A stretch of 32,968 nucleotides of DNA, taken from the IMG/VR virus record IMGVR_UViG_3300007540_000049, positions 1 through 32,968 of that record; one strand, given 5' to 3'. The stretch's first letter is position 1, and each line of letters opens with the position of its first letter. Source of the DNA: a virus. Shown one piece after another: positions 16,101-23,107 of this stretch. The translations under genes and the position numbers were made by a program. The notes below the pieces were generated by a model, which made no database searches, was not told the origin of the DNA, and saw nothing but the letters and a program-made list of their open reading frames with translations.

Positions 16101-19100
16101 AACAGGGCACGATGGGCGGCACCGTGTGGCGGCTATGGATGAGCTAGGCGATGGTCTTGTTCCTGTACTTATTAAAGGCGGTCAGCGTATTGATCCCAAG
16201 ACAGGAGAGGCAGTTGGGTTTGACCTAACTGGGCTTCTGGAAGACCTTGACGTTAAAGTCCTTAAAAACGAACGCGGCTACGGTTACGGTCAATTTAAAG
16301 ACATTAAACAAACTGATTTTGATTTTCCGACAGCCAAAGAAACCCCGGACGCGCCAGCAGAAGGCGTTACTCCTATACCTGACTATGAGCATGTCCCTCC
16401 AACAGCTTACAAGTCTTGGTCTGATCTTAAAAAAGCGCGTAAGTTATTTCAAGATGATGTCTGGAGCCTACATCCTGAAAAACGCAACTACTTAAAGGCT
16501 ATACACAAGCTGTGGAAAGACGGCATGTTGAGCGACACAGATGTTGAACTGCTTGACATGGCGTTAAAGACAGTCAATCTAAACGCTCACCCATACTTAG
16601 TTAATTTTGCAGTAAGTCCAAGACAACTGGTAACTGGCGGTACCGAGCGAACATTTGGGGCAGCGAGAGGTTTCATTAATCCTAGCGCTCCCGGTCGTGG
16701 TGTTGGTATTCCTAAGACACAGAACTACAGAGTTGATAGAAAAGTTATCGAGTTAAGCAAACGCGCATTAATGACTTCTGGAAGAACATCTCCCGCTGAA
16801 AGATCGCCTTTGTCTGTTTTGCTTCACGAGCTTGGTCATATTTTAGATGGCGTATCAAGCGAACAAATATTGCTCCCTAGTGGGCGAAAAGCAAAGCCTA
16901 AGACAATCACACTTCAGGGTGGTGCAAGGTACGTGGGGACTGAAACGCAAAGTTTACTTGTAAAAACAGCTAACGAAATTAAATCAGATCTTGGTGATTC
17001 GTACCCAGAGTTTGTTCGGTCTGTTATGGGGACACGAGATGTTGGTCACTACGTCTCTATGACAACTGAGTTTGGTGCTCAGTTAATGTCTACGTTTGTT
17101 ATGCGCAGGATGCGTGCAGCATCGCGTAGTAAAAAGTTTTTAGCAGCCGAGGCAAAAGCTGAAGTAGCTGTTAACACTTTTTGGGGTAAGATGTTGGACA
17201 AGATAACTGGCACACTTAAGGAAATGTCTGACGTATCTCCGGGAGTAATACAAACTCTTGATGTTGTTGCAGCACTTACTCTAGGCATTAGACCTAATGT
17301 TAAAAAAGGAAGTAAGTTAGCTACGGCACTGCTGAGGCAGCGGGATAAGTTTATTAAAACAGCTACGGAGGATGTAAAAGCAGGTAACCTTACTTCTACA
17401 ATGCCCCGAACAAAACACGAAGTTGACGCCGCTGTAGAAGCGCAACTTAAGATTCTGCTTGGTGGTGTCAAAGAAACTGAGTTTACCGCACCTGAATTTC
17501 AAGCAGTGCTTGGTCAGTTAATGGATCAAAATGGCATTAAAGGTGTAGTCGAAGTTCTTGATGACATGGACTGGGCGTCAGACGAACTTATGCAGTCATT
17601 GCTGGACGGCCATAAGGCTGCCGAAGTGATTGGTAAAAAGATTGGTGAAGGCGTCCAGCCACCTAGAAAAGTTCCTTCGGGTAAGTCTGAACCTATTACC
17701 GAGCCGGGACCTATTGTTGATCCTGATACTGGCAATACAACAAAACCTAGAAAAGAACGCTTGGTAAAGCGGCCTAAGCCTGAGCCCAAGCCTGAGCCTA
17801 TCCGACCCAAGCGTGTACACCCCACAAAGGGCGGTAAGATTAAACCTGAGCCTGAGCCCATTGCGCCTGATCCGATCCGTGTAGAAGCTTACGATGCGGC
17901 TCGTGCGGAAGTAGACGCACTGTCAGCGCAGCTAACTAAAACACTAAGCGATCTAAAAAAACAAGAAGGCAAGAACTCAGTTGCCACTGAGATAACTGGC
18001 ACAATCGAAGATACGTTTGTTGTTATTCGTGTAAGTGATGAGACAGGTGCTCCGTTAACGCGAGGAAGCAAGAAGGTTTTTGAGCTTGACTTGCATGGTT
18101 CTTCACGTAACTCAATCAAACTACAAGCACGAACAAAGTCTGCTGCCATTGAAGAAGCGCAGTTAATTATCAGAAGAAATAAACGTCAGAAGCAAGCTGA
18201 CGATGTTCGAGCATGGAGAGAGCAACAACTTGCACGCACAGAGCAAGATCTTTCTGAAGAGGTAGCAACGCTCAACCAAGCCCGGAAGGCGGTCAGAGGG
18301 AAGGCAGAGGTCGGTCGAGCCGCCCTTGAGCGCCTAGCCGATATACCCGCACTTAGGCGTCTTCCTGTTTGGCAAGCTTTGAAAGCTGCGCTTGATGATC
18401 TAGAAGTTAAACCTACAAAAGCAAAAGCACGCGAGCTTAAAACACCTGACGGAAAGGTTGTTGGTAAAAAGACAAAGAAAGACACCAGCCTTACCGACGA
18501 AGATATCGTTGTACTAGACGGTCGTGGTGAGGTTATTAGTGGCCGTGTTGACTCAGACTTTGTTCCTCCTGCTAAGAAGATCTTTAACACAGGAGCACAG
18601 GATGTTTTCTTTATCTACAACAAACGCACAGGTGAGGTTACCGCACCGAATCAGTTAATGAATCAACTCGATGAGTTAACTACACGACATGATGCGCTTA
18701 CACGTAGAAAGAACAATGCAGATCACGGGCAACAGGATCCCGGAGCATTTGATGATGTGCAAAAAGCTTTAGACGAAGCTGGCATTACGGCTGAAGAAGC
18801 TTTTGGCGACGTTGGCGTTAGCCCTCGGATTCTTGGCAATGTACTTGGCACTGGGGACAAGGTATGGAACTCTCTTAAAACAAGAGCGCAGTCAAGTGTA
18901 AGCGGAGCGATGCGCTTTTTAGGGTTTGACGTATATGGTAATCAGGCTGGCATGCAGTCTGCTGATGGAACAATCAAACCTGTTGTAGATGCTGCTGACG
19001 GCATTAACCGTTTAGGTATTGAAACTACACGCCAACAGCTTAGAACAGGTCGGTTTGCCAAAGCTCGTTTAGAGTCGTGGGACATCTACCACAAGTGGCG

Positions 19101-21234
19101 CAAGTTAAATAAAATGGGCTTTGCAAAACACCTTGCTGGCCTTGCTCAGGAAGAGTTTGGTGAGCAGATTACGCGACATCTTGGTGATCCAAAAATGATG
19201 TCAATTCCTAGAAGGCAACTAAGCGACTCTGATAAGTTGGTACGCGATGCTGCGTTGTTACATCAAGATCATTATCGAGACATTCTTAAGTGGCTTAAAA
19301 AGAATGACCCTGAGCGTTGGAAGGATATCCCTGACAACCCTAACTACGTCCCTCGTATTTTCTCAACAACCAAGTATCAAAAATTATTATTGGAGTTTGG
19401 TGAAAAGAACGTAACAAAACTTCTTTCGCATGCTCTTCGGCTTGGGAACCCTAAGTTAAACAAAGAGAACGCAGACAAGTTTGCAAAGATGTACCTAACC
19501 AAGTCAGGCCAAGCAAAGTCTGGGATGACTTGGCTTAACGATCCGCGTACTACACGAGATCCATCTAAGTTTGCAGATAAGCTTGTTAAAGAGTTTGGGA
19601 TAGATCCTGAGCAAGCAGATGAAATGGCGGCTTTCTTTGCCCAGTCAGAAAAAGGACCGGGGCGTGCACTGCATCGCATTGCTATGGACGAAACAGCGCA
19701 CCTTGAGCTAGTTGGTAAGTCAGGCCAGCGTAACGTAGATATCCGTGAACTGTTTGAATCAAACATGTTTAACCTTACGGATAGGTACAACTGGGAAGTT
19801 ATTAGCAGCACACTTGTTGCAGAAACAATTAAACGATTTAACAACAAACTTGGAAGGCCGGGACTGTTCACCAACCTTGATGATATCAAGTCGTTTATTG
19901 TTGATGACGCTAGAGCACGAGGTCTTGATGTTCGCCACATAACAGAACAACTTGACATGGTTATCCGTACGGCGCGAGGACGGGGTTTCCAAGACTCAGT
20001 TAAGTTTGGTGAGAATGCATCAATGTTTAAAGATGCCGTGTTCTCCTTTGGTTATGGATCTACTTTTGGAAGAGCGGCACTAAGTGAAGTTATTCCTACG
20101 CTGTTTGGGCGGGGGATTGCCAACATGCTTAAGGCAAACGGAGTGCTTCGTAGAGTCAGTACTGGTGAAATACCTATCTCGCGCAAAGACATTAAGTTTA
20201 TGCTTGAGGCGCAGGGCATGGGTCTTTCAGCAAGGCGCTTTGGCAAGCTAGACTTTATGTCGCAACACCTTGAAGAAGGTATGCCGGGATCTAACTTTGC
20301 TGCTGACGCACGCAGGTTGCTTAAAGGCGCAACAAACATAACGGCTGAGTTGTCAGGTCTAAACCCGATTACTCAATGGACAGAAGAAATGTCTATGCGA
20401 ATCAACACGTACGCAAACGTGCAAGCCATGCTAAAGGGTGATGTACCTAATCAGGCACGGCTCTCTCAGATGGGTATAACGCTTGATGATTGGAACGCTA
20501 TGACAGCGCAGCTTAGAAAGCACATGCGAAACACCACTGGGGAAAATGGCTTGGACTCCTTGAGTTTAAACCTTGACGAGTGGGATGATCAGATTGTTGC
20601 AGCTAAGTTTATGAACGCTATGTACTCTGAAGTCTTGGCAAACGTAACGCGAGGAGATAGGACTGACCTTCCTGAGTGGTTTGCGAAGTCAGGGCTGCAC
20701 CGCGCTCTTGGACATATCCTTCTTCAGTTTAGACGCTTTGGTATTTCAGCGCACCGTAACGTCTTGACAAGAAACGTAACAGCCGCTGACGGTCGTGCAG
20801 CAATGATGTTTACAACAAGTGCTATGGGCGGTTTGTTTACTTACATGTTAAGTAACCTCTTTGCTTACGAAGATAGCGCTGACGGTCGCCGCAAATTAAA
20901 AGAACGCATGAGCCCAACTCGTTTGGCTATCGGAGCAATATCACGCTCCCCGTTCTCTGGAACGCTAATGGATGTAGCTAACCCAGCACTAAGTTTGACT
21001 CTTGGTGTTGACACGTACGGTAATACGCACCGTTACGGACTAGCTGATTCAACTTTTGAACAAGTCCCGTTGTTCTCATGGCTTGGCGATATTGCTGGGT
21101 CTGGTCGAGCCGCTATTGGCATAGGCACTGGGCAGCGAGACTTTGAATACCATGATTGGGCGCGGACCAAACGTGTGTTTGGTTGGTTAAAGCACCCTCT
21201 TCTTCAACCCGTTGTCCGACAATTAGAAAAATAA
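13177..21234 (+). CDS. Giant gp16-like ejection protein with inserted metallopeptidase and ParB-like domains
   Basis: 2685 aa, about twice T7 gp16 (1318). It starts with GTG behind AGGGGG and overlaps the gp15-like gene. Order: residues 1-110 polar; 125-215 Gly/Ala-rich hydrophobic, as in gp16 membrane regions; RRVSPKPTR at 303-311, repeated at 419-427; a helical region; a ParB-like segment with GHDGRHR at 977-983; a zincin motif HELGH at 1217-1221 (possible third ligand near E1298); a Pro/Lys/Glu-rich linker with KPEP repeats at about 1494-1568; then a gp16-like C-terminal part from about 1890 (with PNYVPRIF near 2054, and LLQFRRFGISAHRN late). No lytic transglycosylase motif is seen at the N-terminus, unlike T7. 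The protein should be packed in the core and injected, so the inserted domains may act in the envelope or cytoplasm (inference). Confidence 0.85.
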   Translation: MSNEDFFSSLPQHPTREEERQRERDAARTQSKIRNASGGDLFAHAFSETSTFTPYFSDYAPQNFVDDPDFVMDEETFARFSDGLPASADEHIYTAKSEAHAQAIRDHTLKTQEASQIFSEKYGTAGVMGAYIVSGFFQPEALLVNAAGAPVYKAAANAAKFTRLQRFRNVGALAAGEGAAFAAVRAPGDPLMSEGDILTVGAISGVLAGGLSSLARTRIGDSSQVIDGANTRQAATEQGYRDASKGSNWWKSVFDDHEMFFEWVPDHLQSNYMDFRKAAFGVLGDTTGAQATAISGDGSINVRRVSPKPTREPIKDKFNRLATEDEANFPDSVDEGIAKHQRSARKNFRQGGMTANQQGRNKKISDTIRENVTRDKGKEAGDAAGDAYLETFERLNEALKQDRAQPKPVSGVVPPPGPRRVSPKPTRKSYGSISFIGDRFRNFKSIAFDLGDDMGMVVHHDKRVVIRDGVRTMHGALDDTGRLQIDGDSITIQEGAQASRLDTPIHPETIEAKFNKAWSDSQEVIADDVDALFNGRPDHIMRKYPKPSSREIDKADLRQHIDPDGAEVDGQGATRYPEHLGDTIRALSRKTRNIFGDEYMRRWLPERLQRFSANIDKAAVSTLRKSLTSKAALRRMEDVYEGMPEAELRSVKQGAIDLEAEEAFKEFMRDVYYRRSGGKDYIDGLTYEDIKFLADHNPESLAKLSTSALERLTRGQQKRVRKKLNAARDKVLQAEREAKQAALDSPKRSGNLIYDPKTHEIGVVTRVYKNADGEDVMDVDFGEIRGVEGDRPILTGGPDVKGADVLTPGRQRTVGQKDVEILLPPRVTKSKLKNTQVRVNDTPEITNARNFINDLKRRLRIATDKRDSLKREVAAPSESIGRSGDIRFADEALEEARRLSNDPESNVHLVYMTPDEFGSFTVPLREGTIGDKGQSVDSVRDLMEAGTKMDELPTLTVSREAASKGKPSREGAYEVTGHDGRHRVAAMDELGDGLVPVLIKGGQRIDPKTGEAVGFDLTGLLEDLDVKVLKNERGYGYGQFKDIKQTDFDFPTAKETPDAPAEGVTPIPDYEHVPPTAYKSWSDLKKARKLFQDDVWSLHPEKRNYLKAIHKLWKDGMLSDTDVELLDMALKTVNLNAHPYLVNFAVSPRQLVTGGTERTFGAARGFINPSAPGRGVGIPKTQNYRVDRKVIELSKRALMTSGRTSPAERSPLSVLLHELGHILDGVSSEQILLPSGRKAKPKTITLQGGARYVGTETQSLLVKTANEIKSDLGDSYPEFVRSVMGTRDVGHYVSMTTEFGAQLMSTFVMRRMRAASRSKKFLAAEAKAEVAVNTFWGKMLDKITGTLKEMSDVSPGVIQTLDVVAALTLGIRPNVKKGSKLATALLRQRDKFIKTATEDVKAGNLTSTMPRTKHEVDAAVEAQLKILLGGVKETEFTAPEFQAVLGQLMDQNGIKGVVEVLDDMDWASDELMQSLLDGHKAAEVIGKKIGEGVQPPRKVPSGKSEPITEPGPIVDPDTGNTTKPRKERLVKRPKPEPKPEPIRPKRVHPTKGGKIKPEPEPIAPDPIRVEAYDAARAEVDALSAQLTKTLSDLKKQEGKNSVATEITGTIEDTFVVIRVSDETGAPLTRGSKKVFELDLHGSSRNSIKLQARTKSAAIEEAQLIIRRNKRQKQADDVRAWREQQLARTEQDLSEEVATLNQARKAVRGKAEVGRAALERLADIPALRRLPVWQALKAALDDLEVKPTKAKARELKTPDGKVVGKKTKKDTSLTDEDIVVLDGRGEVISGRVDSDFVPPAKKIFNTGAQDVFFIYNKRTGEVTAPNQLMNQLDELTTRHDALTRRKNNADHGQQDPGAFDDVQKALDEAGITAEEAFGDVGVSPRILGNVLGTGDKVWNSLKTRAQSSVSGAMRFLGFDVYGNQAGMQSADGTIKPVVDAADGINRLGIETTRQQLRTGRFAKARLESWDIYHKWRKLNKMGFAKHLAGLAQEEFGEQITRHLGDPKMMSIPRRQLSDSDKLVRDAALLHQDHYRDILKWLKKNDPERWKDIPDNPNYVPRIFSTTKYQKLLLEFGEKNVTKLLSHALRLGNPKLNKENADKFAKMYLTKSGQAKSGMTWLNDPRTTRDPSKFADKLVKEFGIDPEQADEMAAFFAQSEKGPGRALHRIAMDETAHLELVGKSGQRNVDIRELFESNMFNLTDRYNWEVISSTLVAETIKRFNNKLGRPGLFTNLDDIKSFIVDDARARGLDVRHITEQLDMVIRTARGRGFQDSVKFGENASMFKDAVFSFGYGSTFGRAALSEVIPTLFGRGIANMLKANGVLRRVSTGEIPISRKDIKFMLEAQGMGLSARRFGKLDFMSQHLEEGMPGSNFAADARRLLKGATNITAELSGLNPITQWTEEMSMRINTYANVQAMLKGDVPNQARLSQMGITLDDWNAMTAQLRKHMRNTTGENGLDSLSLNLDEWDDQIVAAKFMNAMYSEVLANVTRGDRTDLPEWFAKSGLHRALGHILLQFRRFGISAHRNVLTRNVTAADGRAAMMFTTSAMGGLFTYMLSNLFAYEDSADGRRKLKERMSPTRLAIGAISRSPFSGTLMDVANPALSLTLGVDTYGNTHRYGLADSTFEQVPLFSWLGDIAGSGRAAIGIGTGQRDFEYHDWARTKRVFGWLKHPLLQPVVRQLEK
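14086..14105 (+). repeat. 20-bp direct repeat, copy 1
   Basis: CGCGTCTCACCAAAACCAAC, identical to 14434-14453, encodes RVSPKPT in the gp16-like protein. The two copies flank about 330 bp and may mark a duplicated linker or an inserted segment. Confidence 0.8.
14434..14453 (+). repeat. 20-bp direct repeat, copy 2
   Basis: Second exact copy of the 14086-14105 sequence, in the same reading frame, following a short run of prolines. Recombination between the copies would delete 116 residues in frame (348 bp). Confidence 0.8.
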
Positions 21235-21236
21235 CT

Positions 21237-21542
21237 ATGAAAAAACTCAGCCTCATCCCTATCTACTTTTTTATTCCTGCCTGTGCAACCGTTGGCAAAC
21301 TTCTCCCCGGTGGTGAAGAGCAAGCTGTTGAAATGGGTGACACCATGATGGAGAGTGCTCCCATGCTTGCCGAGCAAGCTGGCACAATCACCACAATGAT
21401 GACAGGCAACCCTGCTATGGGTGGTGCTGTCGCTACCATGCTTGGCGGTGCTGCTGCTTTGTTTGCTGCTAAGAAGCACAAGGCAAAGAAGGACGCTGAA
21501 GAGTGGGAGGTTGTGGAAGAAGAGGAGGAAGCTGCTGTATGA
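21237..21542 (+). CDS. Small lipoprotein with a C-terminal membrane segment (spanin-like)
   Basis: 101 aa. The ATG at 21237 follows the gp16 stop by 2 bases and gives a short signal sequence MKKLSLIPIYFFIPAC with a lipobox-like IPAC at Cys16. A Gly/Ala-rich hydrophobic segment at residues 59-78 is followed by a strongly charged tail (KKHKAKK, then a run of Glu). Lipobox plus a later transmembrane segment is the layout of unimolecular spanins, which join outer and inner membranes and fuse them at the end of lysis; a holin-related role is also possible. The stop overlaps the next start as ATGA. Confidence 0.6.
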   Translation: MKKLSLIPIYFFIPACATVGKLLPGGEEQAVEMGDTMMESAPMLAEQAGTITTMMTGNPAMGGAVATMLGGAAALFAAKKHKAKKDAEEWEVVEEEEEAAV

Positions 21543-21796
21543 AAGACCCTCGGTTAGCTAGGGCTGGTGTGTCAGGGTTTAACAAACCTAAGCGCACCCC
21601 GTCCCACAAGACGAAGTCTCATGTGGTTGTTGCCAAATCTAAAGGCACGATCAAAACAATTCGTTTTGGTCAGCAAGGAAAGACTGGGGACAGAGGCAAT
21701 ACAGCTAGATCTCGTTCCTTCAAGGCTCGACATGCTAAAAACATAGCCAGAGGACCGCTCAGTGCTGCGTACTGGGCTAACAAAGTAAAATGGTAA
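21539..21796 (+). CDS. Small basic conserved phage protein (DUF6321-like)
   Basis: 85 aa from the ATG overlapping the upstream stop. Very basic, with the C-terminal SRSFKARHAKNIARG and SAAYWANKVKW. This ending is, to my recollection, common to a conserved small protein of marine T7-like and other phages (DUF6321); the family name should be checked. No catalytic motif is visible; the charge suggests nucleic acid binding or a virion-associated role. It sits between two lipoprotein genes in the lysis region and overlaps the next gene by 7 bases. Confidence 0.6.
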   Translation: MKDPRLARAGVSGFNKPKRTPSHKTKSHVVVAKSKGTIKTIRFGQQGKTGDRGNTARSRSFKARHAKNIARGPLSAAYWANKVKW

Positions 21797-22212
21797 AATC
21801 TTTTTTCGTTGTCCTGCCTCTGTTGTTGGTTTCTTGTACCGCAACAGAGGTAGGCAACACCCTACTTCCTGATGAGCTTACATTTGGGGCTAGTTCTGGC
21901 GATCACTACGGTGAAAACAAACTAGGCCAATTAGATGGTAAGTATGAGGGAGCCTCAGAGAGCACGTACGCCGCTCTAACGTGGCATCTCCCTGAAATAG
22001 GGCATGAACGCATGTCCGTAGAAGAACGAGCAGAGATCCGTACAGCAGCCTTAGAAGCAGAGGCTGAAATTGCGGAGCCAGAAATAAAAATGAACATCCG
22101 TGACGGGGTAGAGCCTCCTCCTAAATGGGTGCTTCTGATTGCAGCATTTATACTTCTTATTTTTGTTTTAGCTGTGGCTTGGAAGGCTCGGCGTAACAAC
22201 CAATGGCACTAG
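21790..22212 (+). CDS. Candidate unimolecular spanin (u-spanin)
   Basis: 140 aa. The N-terminal signal peptide ends in a clear lipobox LVSC at Cys16. A soluble periplasmic stretch with a charged helical part (residues 74-100) leads to a C-terminal transmembrane helix (about 113-131, WVLLIAAFILLIFVLAVAW) and a short basic tail. An outer-membrane lipid anchor plus an inner-membrane helix in one chain is the definition of a u-spanin (known in phage T1), which removes the outer-membrane barrier in lysis. T7 instead uses separate gp18.5 and gp18.7. Neighbouring membrane proteins support a lysis role. It overlaps both adjacent genes. Confidence 0.6.
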   Translation: MVKSFFVVLPLLLVSCTATEVGNTLLPDELTFGASSGDHYGENKLGQLDGKYEGASESTYAALTWHLPEIGHERMSVEERAEIRTAALEAEAEIAEPEIKMNIRDGVEPPPKWVLLIAAFILLIFVLAVAWKARRNNQWH

Positions 22213-22568
22213 ACTGGCTACTTAAAAGGATTCGACCAATGACAGAAGCAGATCAGACGCGCAGAGCGAATGTGATTGATACGCAAGCGGAGGTAATGCT
22301 TCGTGAAGTCGAGGCTAAGGCTCGCATGGCAGAGATGAAGGCAAAGCAGTCAGCTTCCGAGCTTGCTGCTCTTCACCTGAGCACATGGGCAGGATTGTAC
22401 ATGACTCTCATGGTGACAATTTTCCTGTTTTCGTGCTTGTATTTGCCAGCAGAATCTTTAGGCACAATCACGGGGCTTATCACGCTCGTGGTGACATCGC
22501 TGGCTGCGATTCTTAAGAGCATCGTTGACGGTAAAGAAGAAAAACCAAAGAAGAGTGATGGTGAGTAG
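22203..22568 (+). CDS. Holin-like protein with two membrane segments
   Basis: 121 aa. An N-terminal charged, Ala/Glu/Lys-rich amphipathic region (residues 14-55) is followed by two transmembrane segments (about 62-81 and 87-105) separated by a short turn, and a charged C-terminal tail (KEEKPKKSDGE). Two segments with both ends probably inside resemble class II holins, which make the inner-membrane hole that starts lysis. The size and the neighbouring spanin- and XhlA-like genes support this. No sequence family is firmly recognised. It overlaps the upstream gene by 10 bases and the downstream gene by 11. Confidence 0.6.
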   Translation: MALDWLLKRIRPMTEADQTRRANVIDTQAEVMLREVEAKARMAEMKAKQSASELAALHLSTWAGLYMTLMVTIFLFSCLYLPAESLGTITGLITLVVTSLAAILKSIVDGKEEKPKKSDGE

Positions 22569-22809
22569 TCAAGATATCCTCCAACTTAGCAGAAAGCTTG
22601 ATGATCTACAGGAAACTGTAGACAGGATTGACGTATCTCTTCGTGGCAATGGGAAGAAAGGACTCTTTACAGAGTTTGCGCTGCAACAAGAAAAGATCCA
22701 CGCGCTTGAGGACTTCCGCACAGAGCAGGAGTCGATGAAGCGGTGGATCAGTCTTGGTGTGCTCGGTGCTATCGGCACACTAGTCTGGAATATCGTGACT
22801 AGCTACTAA
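22558..22809 (+). CDS. XhlA-like coiled coil with C-terminal membrane anchor
   Basis: 83 aa from ATG 22558 (GTG 22561 is possible; AAGAAGAG is upstream). A coiled coil (residues about 5-28) is followed by DVSLRGNGKKGL, a second helix, and a C-terminal transmembrane helix (63-80, ISLGVLGAIGTLVWNIVTS). Coiled coil plus C-terminal anchor and the RGNGK turn resemble haemolysin XhlA-type proteins of phage lysis cassettes. It is the last gene of the rightward arm, and its end overlaps the end of the leftward arm by 11 bases, leaving no room for a terminator between the arms. Confidence 0.6.
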   Translation: MVSSQDILQLSRKLDDLQETVDRIDVSLRGNGKKGLFTEFALQQEKIHALEDFRTEQESMKRWISLGVLGAIGTLVWNIVTSY

Positions 22810-23107
22810 TGTATGCGGCTCTGTAGCAACGTGCGTACATCATACCCCACAAACTACCGTGCTCGGTATACTCATGGACTAGTGGCGTGAGTAGACCGTG
22901 TGCCCACTCATGCACTAGCACATCTGCTTGCATACCTTCCGATAGTTTCTTATCCACTACGATGCTTATCTTCGTAGTGCCGTTCATTAACAATTTACAA
23001 TAACCCTGTAACCCGTTGGATAGCTTACGTCTTGACACTGTTACTGGGAATGGTAACGGCTCGCTTACTCGTAGGTTTTCCAGAGTTTCTTTCCAGCTAA
23101 CCTGCAT
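22799..23107 (-). CDS. Small zinc metallopeptidase-like protein (HEWAH)
   Basis: 102 aa. HEWAH at residues 66-70 is a zincin HExxH motif, followed by HEYTEHGSLWGMMYARCYRA, in which His83 and its neighbours could supply the third ligand as in SprT/WLM-type phage proteins. The N-terminus is a beta-rich half domain. The substrate is unknown; related small phage proteins are often annotated as putative metallopeptidases. It is the last gene of the leftward arm, joined to the metallophosphoesterase by TGATG. An endolysin role is conceivable because no other lysis enzyme is visible, but there is no direct support for it. Confidence 0.7.
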   Translation of the reverse strand: MQVSWKETLENLRVSEPLPFPVTVSRRKLSNGLQGYCKLLMNGTTKISIVVDKKLSEGMQADVLVHEWAHGLLTPLVHEYTEHGSLWGMMYARCYRAAYISS

